Assembly: GCA_964476505.1 (NCBI GenBank)
Contig: CAYZAW010000035.1
Span: 1 to 24,825, forward strand
DNA length: 24,825 nt
From: CAYZAW01 sp964476505
GTDB lineage: Bacteria > Bacillota > Clostridia > Christensenellales > CAG-138
Direction of reading: 5' to 3'
The notes beneath the pieces are model-generated. The model searched no databases and was not told the origin of the DNA. It was given only the letters and a program-made list of their open reading frames with translations. Shown one piece after another: positions 13,121 through 21,547 of the stretch. The stretch's first letter is position 1, and each line of letters begins with the position of its first letter. Made by a program: the position numbers and the translations under genes.

Positions 13121-15495
13121 TTAAGAAGTAATCTCTGCTAACTTGGTGAACAAAGCCTCCTCCGGCACAACCACCTTGCACCTTCTGGAAGGTGCTCCAA
13201 CCACCTCCTTATCTTGTATTATCAACTGCGGATGTACCGGTAAAACATAATACTCGTAAGTTTTTCCATGTTTTGCCGTATCGTCGGTATACGCAATGCT
13301 TCCCTGCGTGCCGGGCCACTCGCCCAGCTCCTCCGTACTGCCATTCTCCTCCGTTCGGTACAGCCTGTACAGCACAAAATCATTCTTCGGGGTAAAGAAA
13401 ACCGAAACCGTTCCGTTATCGTAACGGGCAAACAGATCGTCCGGCGGCATGGGTACAGCCCAATAATCGCTCACGTTTTTAGGCTCGGTACCCTCCGCAA
13501 ACACCTCCCGCACGATCTGCCCCTCGGGCGTGAGTGCCGTTGCCAGAACCGGCGTATAGGCGTTTTGCAGGGTGTAACCGTCCAGCCGGTATTCCTTTAC
13601 GCCATCTGGCATCAAAAACGGCGGGGCTTCCTGCTGTTGATACAGCGTTTGAAATATCTGTTTTAGCATCAGCGCAGGGTATGTGCCGCCTGTTGCGTCG
13701 TTTGGCAGGCTTTTCCCCTGCGAGGCATCGTCATAACCCATCCATACCGCCGCTGCATACTCCGCGTTATAGGCCGCCATCCATGCATCCCGGTTGCCGG
13801 TTTCGTCTCCCGAGGTGCCGGTTTTGCCTGCCAGCGCAATGCCTAACCCGTGCAGGCGCTTCCCCGTTCCGCTGGCGATCGTGCTTTCCAGCATATTGGT
13901 GAGTATATACGCGTTCTCCTCGCTCATCACGCGCTGCGCTTGCGGCTTATGCTCGTATACGGTGTGCCCGTTTGCGTCTGTTACGGTTTTAACCAGCGCT
14001 GCATTTGCATACACGCCGCCCGCTGCAAAGGAAGCGTATGCGTTGGCAATTTGGTACGGCGATACCCCGTAGGTAAAGCCGCCCAGCGCCAAAGCGAGGC
14101 TGTTGTCCTGCGGATCGAATACAACGCCCAGCTGTTCGGCAAAGCGTTTACCCGTTTCCAAGCCGATGCTATCCAGCACCTTGACTGCCGGTACGTTTAA
14201 AGAGCTTTGCACGGCACGCCGCAGCGTGACCCAGCCGCTGTACTTCTTGCTGAAGTTCTCCGGCTGATAGCCGTTAAAATCCGTTGGCTCGTCCAGCAGC
14301 ATAGAAACCGTAGTGTAATGGTATTCCTCCAGTGCAGGGGCGTAAACCATGATGGGTTTGATCACCGAACCCGGCTGCCGCCGAATATCCACCGCACGGT
14401 TGAAGGCCATGGCGGTTTCGTTGCTTCTGCCGCCCGTCAGCGCCACAACGCCTCTGGTTTTGGCGTCTATCACCACCACGGCTGCCTGCGCGTCTGGCGC
14501 GGCTTGCGGGAACATGGCTTCATCCTGCATCAGTTGTTCCAAGCACGCCTGCGTTTCCGGCTCCATTGCCGTATGGATGCGGTACCCGCCCGCCAAAAGC
14601 TGCTCCATGGAAATATCCATAGCGCCGCAAGCCTGTACCAGCGCAAGGTCTACATAGTAGCCGCGTTTGTTTAACGGCAGGCTGTTGACCAATACAGGCT
14701 GCTCCCCCTTTGCGCTGTCATATGCCGCCTGATCCAGAAAGCNNNNNNNNNNCCGAATTCCAGCATCTCTTTTAATATCACGTTTCTGCGGCCAATACTG
14801 GCCTCCATATCCAAATGCGGCGCATAGTTCGACGGCGACTTTAATATGCCCGCCAGCTGCGCCGCCTGTGCAACGGTTAAATCGTCCGCGTGCACCCCAA
14901 AATATCCGCGTGCCGCCGCTTCTATACCGTAGTAGCCCCCGCCGAAGTATACATAGTTCAAATACATTTCCAGTATTTCGTTTTTATTGAACTGCTGTTC
15001 CATTTGATAAGCCAAAACAGCCTCTTCCAGTTTGCGGGAGAGTTTCTTCTCCGTAGACAGATGGCTTAGCTTTACCAGCTGCTGGCTGATGGTAGACGCG
15101 CCCTGTACATACGCCCCCGCCTTGATGTCCTCCCACGCCGCGCCCGCAATACGAATAAAGTCCACGCCGATATGCTCATAGAACCTTGCGTCCTCCGCCG
15201 CTAAAAACGCATAGCGCACATGCTCCGGCACATGGGAAATAGAGATGGGGATGCGAATTTGCTTGTCTTGGTCGTAAAGCACGCTGACCTCTTCTCCCGC
15301 GTTGTCATACACGATCAAGGCCTGCTTTGCGTTTTTGATTTTTCCCGCATCAAAGGTGCTCCAAGAGGCAATATCAAACACATATGCAAACAACAGCAAG
15401 CCAAAGGAAAGCACGCAGAGCAGTGTGCCCAATACAATTTTTCCGCCAAGGCCGTGTTTTCGGCGGTTTGCCGCGTCCTTTTGCTTCTCCTGCAT
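13121..15495 (-). CDS. Class A penicillin-binding protein (transglycosylase/transpeptidase), interrupted by an assembly gap
   Basis: Bifunctional peptidoglycan synthase anchored in the membrane, about 787 residues if the gap closes as expected. A cytoplasmic basic N-terminus and one transmembrane segment (about residues 18-42) are followed by the GT51 domain, with EDARFYEHIG (catalytic Glu near 101) and GASTISQQL. The transpeptidase domain has SVIK (373-376), SLN (428-430) and KTGT (554-557). A C-terminal beta-rich, fibronectin-like region follows (about 680-760). Ten N (14743-14752) split the frame, but both sides belong to one protein: MLEF on one side and FLDQAAYDSAK on the other. The ATG at 15495 is preferred because AAGGAG lies about eight bases upstream. 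Whether it serves vegetative growth or sporulation cannot be told. Confidence 0.93.
14743..14752. other. Run of ten N (scaffold join) inside the PBP gene
   Basis: As written the gap puts the two halves of the PBP gene out of frame. Removing the N and merging one shared C (plus strand ...GC with CCG...) gives codons for Glu-Phe-Gly-Phe-Leu, the expected local sequence. The real gap is therefore probably zero, with a one-base overlap. Confidence 0.95.
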
Positions 15496-15554
15496 ACGAA
15501 AGCTCCTTTTTTTCATATAGCTTTCCCAATACAGGAGTTCTTTATAGTCAAATT

Positions 15555-15576
15555 AAAAAAGCCCTTGCGGGCTTTT
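15555..15576 (-). terminator. Intrinsic terminator after the HAD phosphatase gene
   Basis: On the minus strand AAAAGCCC and GGGCTTTT form an eight-base stem over a four-base loop (15576-15557) and end in a T run. It closes the thrB-HAD unit before the PBP gene. Confidence 0.85.
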
Positions 15577-15592
15577 AAGCGGTTTTGTAAGT

Positions 15593-16366
15593 TTAACCCG
15601 GAATGTCTCCAACACCGGAAAGCACATACTTGGGGCGATACGGGAATTTCGGCAGCATTTGCTCCGTGGTAACGCCGGAAAGCACCAGAACGGTGTCGAT
15701 CTCCGCCTCCACGCCCGCCATGATGTCCGTATCCATGCGGTCGCCAACGATCACCGTTTCCTCTGTTTTTGCGCCGATCTGTTTCATGGCGTTTCGCATC
15801 ATCAGAGGGTTTGGCTTTCCAACAAAGTATGCGGTAACGCCCGTTGCCAGCTCAATGGGAGATATCAGCGCCTTGCAGGCAGGCGCCATACCCTGCTCGG
15901 TGGGGCCGGTAAGGTCGGAATTACAACCGATGAGCCTTGCACCCTTGTTGACCAAGTAGGTGGCGCGCTCCAGCATTTCGTAATTCAGGCTGTATGTCTC
16001 CCCCACGACCACGTAGTCCGGATTGACGTTGTTCATAATCACACCAACGTCATACAGAGCGTTGATAAGCCCCGGCTCCCCCAGCACATATGCGGAGCAT
16101 TTGGGAGACTGGCTGTTTAAAAAGCTGGCGGTGGCAAGGGCGCTGGTGTAAAAGCAGTGTTCATCCACCTCAATGCCAAGCCGCAGCAGCTTTTGCTGTA
16201 ATTCCTTTGGCGTATAGCCGCTGTTGTTGGTTAAAAACAGGAATTGCTTTTCTTCCCGTTTGATCCAATCCAAAAACTCATGCACCCCCGGCAGCAGCCG
16301 GTTGCCATGATAGATCACACCGTCCATATCGCATATGAAGGTTTTTTTATTGCGCAATACCTGCAT
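15593..16366 (-). CDS. HAD superfamily IIA phosphatase (NagD/4-nitrophenylphosphatase type)
   Basis: A 257-residue cytoplasmic phosphatase of the haloacid dehalogenase superfamily. Motif I is DMDGVIYHG (catalytic Asp pair near residues 13-15), motif II is LTNNSG, motif III lies in GKPNPLMM, and motif IV is VGDRMDTDI. The large cap domain between motifs II and III marks subclass IIA. The ATG at 16366 is preferred over longer starts because GAGGAG overlaps the thrB stop just upstream. It follows thrB with two bases between stop and start, so the two are one operon. Substrate cannot be inferred reliably; a nucleotide or sugar phosphate is usual for the group. Coupling with homoserine kinase is notable but unexplained. 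Confidence 0.9.
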   Translation of the reverse strand: MQVLRNKKTFICDMDGVIYHGNRLLPGVHEFLDWIKREEKQFLFLTNNSGYTPKELQQKLLRLGIEVDEHCFYTSALATASFLNSQSPKCSAYVLGEPGLINALYDVGVIMNNVNPDYVVVGETYSLNYEMLERATYLVNKGARLIGCNSDLTGPTEQGMAPACKALISPIELATGVTAYFVGKPNPLMMRNAMKQIGAKTEETVIVGDRMDTDIMAGVEAEIDTVLVLSGVTTEQMLPKFPYRPKYVLSGVGDIPG

Positions 16367-16368
16367 GT

Positions 16369-17271
16369 TTACTCCTCTTTCGTAACCGTATAGCCGGTTT
16401 CGCTGATATCCATTCTGCAAACCGTCCAATTATTCTTTAACCGTTTTACTTCCGGCATAACAGCGCTGCAAAAATCCGTATTGCTCTCCGGCAGATATGC
16501 GATCATCGTGGGGCCAGCGCCGGAAAGGCAGGTAGCAACAGCGCCGTGGGCGTTGGATATGGCAACGATATCGTCGTACTCCGGAATGAGCGCCTTGCGG
16601 TACGGCTGATGGAGCTTGTCCTTTATAGCGTGTTGCAGTATGTCAATGTCGCCCTGCGCCAAGGCCGCCGTTAACAGCGCCGCATGGGACAGGTTGAATA
16701 CCGCATCCTTGAGAGACACGCTTTGGGGAAGCGCACTTCTTGCTTTTTTTGTAGAGAGGGAAAAGCTTGGCACAAACACCACCGTATACAACCCCTTTGG
16801 CGGCGCGATGCGTACATAACGCACATTACCTTCATCCATGCAGCCTACCGTAATTCCGCCCAGAATGGCAGGCAGGATATTATCCGGATGCCCTTCTTCC
16901 TCTGTGCAGATATCCAGCATTTCCTGTAAGCTGATTTTGTTTTCAAGGTATACATTTGCCATCGCCACCGCCGCCACCACGCAGGCTGCGGAGCTGCCCA
17001 TGCCGCGCATGGCGGGGATATCGTTGGTTTGCGAGAAGCGAACGCCGGGAACCTGTTGTCCGTAGCGTTCCACTGTGCGGCAAAACACGCGGTAGATCAG
17101 GTTTTTTTCGTCCTCCGGGATACGCCCGCGATCCTTCTCGGGAAGCTGTATCTCCAAGCCCGATTCCATGAATGCAAAGGACACGCTGTTGCAGCAGGAA
17201 AGCGCCATGCCCAAGCTGTCAAAGCCGGGGCCAAGGTTTGCGGTGGTTGCCGGAACCTGCACCTTATACAT
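16369..17271 (-). CDS. thrB: Homoserine kinase
   Basis: Phosphorylates L-homoserine with ATP on the way to threonine. It is 300 residues, normal for ThrB. The GHMP kinase features are VPATTANLGPGFDSLGMAL at the N-terminus, the ATP-binding loop AMRGMGSSAACVVAA (about residues 87-101), HPDNILPAILGG (about 128-139) and the C-terminal CLSGAGPTMIA (about 248-258). AAAGGAG lies about eight bases before the ATG. It is transcribed with the HAD phosphatase gene. A structured leader lies directly upstream and the terminator of the fusA-like gene lies about 80 bases upstream. No thrC or homoserine dehydrogenase gene is in the window. Confidence 0.96.
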   Translation of the reverse strand: MYKVQVPATTANLGPGFDSLGMALSCCNSVSFAFMESGLEIQLPEKDRGRIPEDEKNLIYRVFCRTVERYGQQVPGVRFSQTNDIPAMRGMGSSAACVVAAVAMANVYLENKISLQEMLDICTEEEGHPDNILPAILGGITVGCMDEGNVRYVRIAPPKGLYTVVFVPSFSLSTKKARSALPQSVSLKDAVFNLSHAALLTAALAQGDIDILQHAIKDKLHQPYRKALIPEYDDIVAISNAHGAVATCLSGAGPTMIAYLPESNTDFCSAVMPEVKRLKNNWTVCRMDISETGYTVTKEE

Positions 17272-17291
17272 ACGTTTACTCCTTTTTCAAC

Positions 17292-17328
17292 CGGCAGTGC
17301 GGCAATCGATATCAACCCGCTCCTGCCG
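17292..17328 (-). other. Imperfect leader hairpin upstream of thrB
   Basis: CGGCAG (17292-17297) pairs with CTGCCG (17323-17328), and inside it GCGG (17299-17302) pairs with CCGC (17317-17320) around a 14-base loop. It ends 13 bases before the thrB ribosome binding site. There is no T run, so it is not a terminator, and it is too short to be a T-box. Confidence 0.35.
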
Positions 17329-17350
17329 TTCCAGAAATTTCTCCATCTAA

Positions 17351-17379
17351 GCCAAAAGGCTCCGGAGGAGCCTTTTGGC
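17351..17379 (-). terminator. Terminator after the EF-G-like gene
   Basis: A perfect 13-base stem GCCAAAAGGCTCC (17351-17363) pairs with 17367-17379 over a three-base loop. On the minus strand the inner stem AGGCTCC/GGAGCCT is followed by TTTT, so the inner stem alone can act as the terminator. Confidence 0.8.
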
Positions 17380-17398
17380 CTTTTATGCGGCATCCCGC

Positions 17399-19471
17399 TT
17401 ATTCGTCTTCGTCCTCTTCCTTCTTCGCCTGCTCAATGATTTTCTGTGCGATGTTGGAGGGAACATCCTCATAGCGCACAAACTCCATTTTGAAGGAGCC
17501 GCGCGCCTGCGTCATAGCGCGAAGGTCGGTAGCATACTTGAATACTTCCGCCAGCGGTACTTCCGCAACCACTTCCTGCCCGTTCTCGGCGGGGTTCATG
17601 CCGATCACGCGGCCGCGACGGCGGTTCATATCGCCAATGACATCGCCCATGTACTCATCGGGAACCAATACATCCAGCCGGTAGATCGGCTCGATGAGAG
17701 TGGGGTTCGCCTTGGCGCAGGCAGCCTTATATGCAAGGCGCGCCGCCGATTTGAACGCCACTTCCTTGGAGTCTACGGGGTGATACTTGCCGTCGTACAG
17801 CGTGGCCTTAACGCCTACCATGGGGTAGCCAGCCAGAACGCCGCGCTGCAGGGCTTCTCTGGTGCCCTTTTCAACAGCGGGAATGTATTCCTTGGGAACA
17901 ACGCCGCCAACGATGGCGTTTACGAACTCAAAGTCACCCTCGGGCAGCGGCTCAAAGCGCATCTGCACAACACCGAACTGACCGGAACCGCCGGATTGTT
18001 TCTTATGCTTGCCTTCCGCTTCCGCTTTGCCGCGGATGGTCTCACGGTACGGTACGCGGGGCTCGACCAACTGCGCTTCCACGTTGAATTTGTTCTTCAG
18101 CTTGGCGCAGATCACGTCCAGATGCATCTCGCCCAGACCGCAGATGCGAACGTCGCCGGTTTCGGAATCCTTTTCCAGAGACATGGTGGGGTCTTCTTCC
18201 TTCAAACGGTTCAGACCTGCAATGACCTTATCCTCTTCGCCCTGCTTTTTGGCGGTAACAGCCAGATAGATGCAGGGCTGCGGGAACTCGATGGGATCGA
18301 ACACCACGGGAGCTGCGGCATCGCAAAGGGTATCCCCGGTGTTGGTGAACTGCAGCTTTGCCAATGCGCCGATATCGCCCGCATTGAGCTTATCCACGTT
18401 GATGAGCTTTGCGCCGCGCATGATGGAAACGTTGCCCGGCTTCTCTGCCTTCTCGTTGCTGGAATTGAAGGGCGCAACGGACGCGGTCAGCGTGCCGGAA
18501 TACACCTTTAAGATGGAGATCTTACCAACGAAGGGGTCAGCCACGGTCTTGATGATCTGCGCCGCAAATTTGCCGTCCTTTTTGATTTCAACGGCTTCGC
18601 CGGTCTTGGCGTTCTTGGCGCTGCGCGCCGCCGCCTTGTCTGCGGTGGGCATATAATGTACCAAGTTGTTCATCAGTGTGTACACGCCGATGTTGGGCTG
18701 CGCCGCACAGCAGCATACGGGCGTTACAATGCCTTCTGCAACGCCATTGCACAGGCCCTTGATGATTTCTTCCTGAGAAAGCTCGCCGGTTTCGAAGAAC
18801 TTTTCCATGAGCTCTTCGTCGCTCTCGGCAGCAGCCTCTACCAAGGCTTCGCGGATGCTCTCCGCCTGCGAAGCCAGCGCCGCGGGAATGTCGCAGTCCT
18901 TCTCGCCCTTGCCGTCGAACTTTTTACCGGTCATGTTCACGATATCCACATAACCCGTGAACTTGCCGCCTTCCACGATAGGAAGCTGGATGGCAACAAC
19001 GCTGGTGCCAAACTTGGACTGTATCTCTTCATAGACCTTGTTGAAGTTGGCATTTTCGCGATCCATCTGGTTGATGACCATCATGCGGGCCTTTTGAGAT
19101 TTTTTGCACATCTCCATGGCCTTTTCCACGCCAACCACAGCGCCGGATACCGCACCCACTACGATGAGCGCTCCGTCGGCAAGCGTCATCGCTTCCACAA
19201 CTTCGCCGTAAAAATCGAAGAAACCCGGTGCGTCGATGAGGTTTACCTTGGTGCCGTTCCATTCGTAGGGCGCCAGAGCCGCACCGATGGAAATCGTACG
19301 GCGTTTTTCCTCCGGATCGTAATCCGTCGTGGTGGTGCCATCCTCCACGCGGCCTACGCGATCCAGCAGGCCGGCATTAAAGAGCATGGCTTCGGTTAAA
19401 GTGGTTTTTCCCTCGCCGCCGTGGCCAAAAACGCCGATGTTTCGGATCATGTTCGCGGTGTAATCTTTCAT
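17399..19471 (-). CDS. EF-G-like translational GTPase, FusA2 type
   Basis: A 690-residue paralogue of elongation factor G. The GTPase domain has G1 GHGGEGKTT (16-24), G3 DAPGF (80-84) and G4 NQMD (134-137). EF-G domains II to V follow, with GLGEMHLDV (about 448) and the domain IV/V blocks GSGQFGVVQM, DVLVPDEYMGDVIGD and RRGRV. The family is common in Clostridia beside true EF-G, and its role is not settled. Two departures stand out: Phe84 replaces the His that EF-G has after DTPG, which promotes GTP hydrolysis, and G4 is NQMD instead of NKMD. GGGGGA lies upstream of the ATG. Codon usage appears strongly biased, since very long antisense frames are open, which suggests good expression. It is a single gene with its own terminator. 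Confidence 0.9.
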   Translation of the reverse strand: MKDYTANMIRNIGVFGHGGEGKTTLTEAMLFNAGLLDRVGRVEDGTTTTDYDPEEKRRTISIGAALAPYEWNGTKVNLIDAPGFFDFYGEVVEAMTLADGALIVVGAVSGAVVGVEKAMEMCKKSQKARMMVINQMDRENANFNKVYEEIQSKFGTSVVAIQLPIVEGGKFTGYVDIVNMTGKKFDGKGEKDCDIPAALASQAESIREALVEAAAESDEELMEKFFETGELSQEEIIKGLCNGVAEGIVTPVCCCAAQPNIGVYTLMNNLVHYMPTADKAAARSAKNAKTGEAVEIKKDGKFAAQIIKTVADPFVGKISILKVYSGTLTASVAPFNSSNEKAEKPGNVSIMRGAKLINVDKLNAGDIGALAKLQFTNTGDTLCDAAAPVVFDPIEFPQPCIYLAVTAKKQGEEDKVIAGLNRLKEEDPTMSLEKDSETGDVRICGLGEMHLDVICAKLKNKFNVEAQLVEPRVPYRETIRGKAEAEGKHKKQSGGSGQFGVVQMRFEPLPEGDFEFVNAIVGGVVPKEYIPAVEKGTREALQRGVLAGYPMVGVKATLYDGKYHPVDSKEVAFKSAARLAYKAACAKANPTLIEPIYRLDVLVPDEYMGDVIGDMNRRRGRVIGMNPAENGQEVVAEVPLAEVFKYATDLRAMTQARGSFKMEFVRYEDVPSNIAQKIIEQAKKEEDEDE

Positions 19472-19796
19472 TCGTGATGTTCCCCCTGTTGGTTTGGATA
19501 TTTATAAGAATTTTGCCTGAAAGCACGCATTACCATACATGCCCATTTTCCTCATTCATTTTATCAGCGTCAAACGGCTTTGTAAACCGTTTTCGCGCGG
19601 TTATTTTATCCACCTGCCGTATTGCGGCCTGTTTCGTGCATATCCTTTCGCGCTTTTCTTCTTATCAACGGTTGATTTGCATTTTCAGCCGCTTTATGTA
19701 ATAATGACCGCTAGGCGCATATGCGGGGTTTTTGTAAAATAACGCAACCGGCCGATCCATAACGCGTTTTCATTCCATCCATCACGGAGGTTAACT
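19472..19796. other. Divergent intergenic region between the EF-G-like gene and the membrane protein gene
   Basis: Contains no gene of its own. On the plus strand a candidate promoter is present (19672-19700). On the minus strand TTATAAAT (about 19507-19500) could be a -10 box for the EF-G-like gene but no convincing -35 box was found. An inverted repeat AAACGG/CCGTTT with a nine-base loop lies at 19572-19592 and a ten-base palindrome CGCATATGCG at about 19716-19725. Confidence 0.5.
19672..19700 (+). promoter_or_regulatory. Candidate promoter of the membrane protein-CPBP operon
   Basis: TTGATT (19672-19677) and TATGTA (19695-19700) are spaced by 17 bases, four matches to consensus in each box. 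The predicted leader is about 90 bases and includes the CGCATATGCG palindrome. Confidence 0.45.
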
Positions 19797-20276
19797 ATGT
19801 TATTCGACAAACTCATAAAGAAGCCCGAGGATACCCCGTCGCCCACCCTCTTAGGCGAGGATTTCGACATTTACCCTGATCTTTCCGACGGCAGTAAGAA
19901 AAAGGAGCAATCGCAAGAAGGCTCTCTTGCGCCGGAAGAGCCAACGGCAGCAGAACCCGAGCCGGAGCCGGAGCCCACTGCGTTCCAGAAGCGCGTTGCC
20001 GCCATCAGCGATAAAAACTGGAAGCGCATCCAGATCATCAGCGGCAGCATATTGGGTATCATCAGCGGATATTGCATCAGCTTTCTTTCCGAAACGGAAA
20101 CCTTCAGCAACTACGGCTTGATCATTGCCGCCGTGCTGGCACTGATTCTTCCGAACTTCGTGGAAAAGCGCGCAGACCGCAAAATGGTGGCTATGCGCAT
20201 TTCCATCATTATCTCCCTTGTGGTATTTATGGTGTTCTACCTGCTGTGCCGCAATGCGTTTCAGCCTGCTGCATAG
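19797..20276 (+). CDS. Uncharacterised membrane protein with an acidic Pro-Glu-rich N-terminus
   Basis: A 159-residue protein I do not recognise. The first 80 residues are hydrophilic and acidic, with EPEPEPEP near residues 54-61. Three hydrophobic segments follow: about residues 81-101 (IISGSILGIISGYCISFLS), 107-122 and 138-152. GGAGGTTAA lies just upstream of the ATG, a strong ribosome binding site. It is followed after 29 bases by a CPBP protease-like gene on the same strand, and the two probably share a transcript ending at the hairpin near 21073. The hydrophilic N-terminus would face the cytoplasm if the basic loop residues (EKRADRK) follow the positive-inside rule. No enzymatic motif is visible. 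A partner or substrate relation to the CPBP protein is a guess from the neighbourhood. Confidence 0.8.
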   Translation: MLFDKLIKKPEDTPSPTLLGEDFDIYPDLSDGSKKKEQSQEGSLAPEEPTAAEPEPEPEPTAFQKRVAAISDKNWKRIQIISGSILGIISGYCISFLSETETFSNYGLIIAAVLALILPNFVEKRADRKMVAMRISIIISLVVFMVFYLLCRNAFQPAA

Positions 20277-20305
20277 TAAAGCTATTCACAGAAAGGTAGC
20301 ATCCT

Positions 20306-21046
20306 ATGGAGAAACGCCGACTGGTTTTATTTTGTGTTATCGCGGAATGCCTGTTGATACTTTGCATTGCCATTGCCACGCTGTTTGAAGGCTTTCTGTT
20401 CTTTGTATTCTATAATGTACTTTACGGCCTTGTCATAAGTACGCTTATTCCCTTATTGCTGCTGCAAAAAGAAGCCGGGGCAAGCCTCGCCTCCGTTGGA
20501 ATAAAACCCATCAAAAAACGGCAGGCTTTGGTGCTTGCCGGGTTTGTTCTGTTTTCCGTTGGCGGGCAGTTGATACCCCGCATTGTTTCCGGGGTGCAAA
20601 CGCCATGGAAGCTGCTTACGATTTGTGTTGTGCCGCTGATTATGACCACGTTTTTTGAAGAATTTCTGTTTCGCGGGTTTCTACAAACACGGTTGGAACA
20701 GCAATTCGGCAGCATTCCCGCCGTGATCGTTTCTGGGCTTCTTTTCTCCTTTTATCACTTGGGGTATCCCGGCTTTCGCACTCCGGGGGATCTTCTGCTT
20801 CTGTTTGCCGTTGGTCTGGGGTTTGCGCTTGCGTTTAAGCTGTCCAATAATAACCTGATCGTTTCGTATTTTGTAAATCTGCCTAATGCGTTTATCACCT
20901 ATCTGTTAAATTCCGAACAGTTCCCGCCCTTTAGAAGCGACACCACTATTTATGCCGCTGTTACTGTACTTTTGATTGCCGGGATATTGCTGATCGCAAG
21001 GAGTCGTTTGAAAAAGGCTTCTCAACATACATCCACCGCTGAATAA
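20306..21046 (+). CDS. CPBP family intramembrane glutamic/metallo-protease homologue
   Basis: A 246-residue polytopic membrane protein (about seven hydrophobic segments) of the CPBP (Abi/CAAX protease) family. Motif 1 EExxxR is EEFLFRG with Glu118, Glu119 and Arg123. Motif 2 is FSFYH with His151. Motif 3, usually HxxxN, appears in NLIVSYFVNLPNA, where the His position seems to be Asn, so activity is less certain. The ribosome binding site AAAGGTAG precedes the ATG. Its stop codon directly abuts the stop codon of the convergent EamA gene, and its terminator appears to lie inside that gene. Family roles include prenyl-protein processing and self-immunity to peptides; none can be assigned here. 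Confidence 0.88.
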   Translation: MEKRRLVLFCVIAECLLILCIAIATLFEGFLFFVFYNVLYGLVISTLIPLLLLQKEAGASLASVGIKPIKKRQALVLAGFVLFSVGGQLIPRIVSGVQTPWKLLTICVVPLIMTTFFEEFLFRGFLQTRLEQQFGSIPAVIVSGLLFSFYHLGYPGFRTPGDLLLLFAVGLGFALAFKLSNNNLIVSYFVNLPNAFITYLLNSEQFPPFRSDTTIYAAVTVLLIAGILLIARSRLKKASQHTSTAE

Positions 21047-21487
21047 TCATAGTATCATCACCAGTGTGCCCGCCGTGATCAGCACCGCGCCGATCACGGT
21101 TTTTGCGTTCATTTCTTCATGCAGGAAAATCGCCGCCAATACCAGCGTGATCACGATGCTGAACTTATCCACCGGCACCACCTTGGAGACCTCGCCAATT
21201 TGAATTGCCTTAAAATAGCACAGCCACGACGCACCTGTGGCAAAGCCGGACAGTATCAGGAATACCCAACTCCTAGTACTGATGGAGGAGATCTCATGCT
21301 GGGTGTTCGTGAGAAACACGATCGCCCACGCCATGCCTACCACCACCACCGTGCGAATTGCCGTGGCTACATTGGAATTTACGCCTTCAATGCCGGCCTT
21401 TGCCAACAGGGATGTTGCCGCCGCGAACACGGCGGACAACAGTGCAAACAAAAACCACAAATTTTTTGCCCTTCCTTTCAACTGCAT
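21047..21487 (-). CDS. Half-size EamA family transporter
   Basis: A 146-residue membrane protein with a single EamA repeat and about five hydrophobic segments. FALLSAVFAAATSLLAKAGIEGV at the N-terminus and DKFSIVITLVLAAIFLHEEMNAKTVIGAVLITAGTLVMIL at the C-terminus (in outline) are typical: the last two helices joined by the HEE loop are the hallmark. Most EamA transporters have two such repeats (about 290 residues). A one-repeat form would have to dimerise, as EmrE does. GGGAG lies just before the ATG. Substrate unknown. It lies 60 bases downstream of recG and converges on the CPBP gene with no intergenic space. Confidence 0.88.
   Translation of the reverse strand: MQLKGRAKNLWFLFALLSAVFAAATSLLAKAGIEGVNSNVATAIRTVVVVGMAWAIVFLTNTQHEISSISTRSWVFLILSGFATGASWLCYFKAIQIGEVSKVVPVDKFSIVITLVLAAIFLHEEMNAKTVIGAVLITAGTLVMIL
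21073..21104 (+). terminator. Plus-strand terminator embedded in the EamA coding sequence
   Basis: CCGTGATC (21073-21080) pairs with GATCACGG (21092-21099) and is followed by five T (21100-21104). It starts 27 bases after the CPBP stop codon and lies within the last codons of the convergent EamA gene. Confidence 0.65.
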
Positions 21488-21547
21488 CTGCTCCCTTCGA
21501 TGCGCCGTAATGCCCGGTTTATTGCTTTGCCGAAAATACGCATTACG

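Noticed and set aside
13121..15516. Two separate PBP genes
   Set aside because: The break coincides with the run of N, and the two parts carry complementary halves of one class A PBP.
15496..15554. Sigma-A promoter for the PBP gene starting from TTGACT at 15551-15546
   Set aside because: No acceptable -10 box lies 15 to 19 bases from it.
17272..17350. T-box riboswitch upstream of thrB
   Set aside because: The space between the upstream terminator and the start codon is about 80 bases, too short for a T-box, and there is no terminator pair.
17375..19399. Two very long open frames on the plus strand opposite the EF-G-like gene
   Set aside because: They are antisense to a clear coding gene, lack ribosome binding sites and have no recognisable domains. 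They are open because of biased codon use on the real strand.
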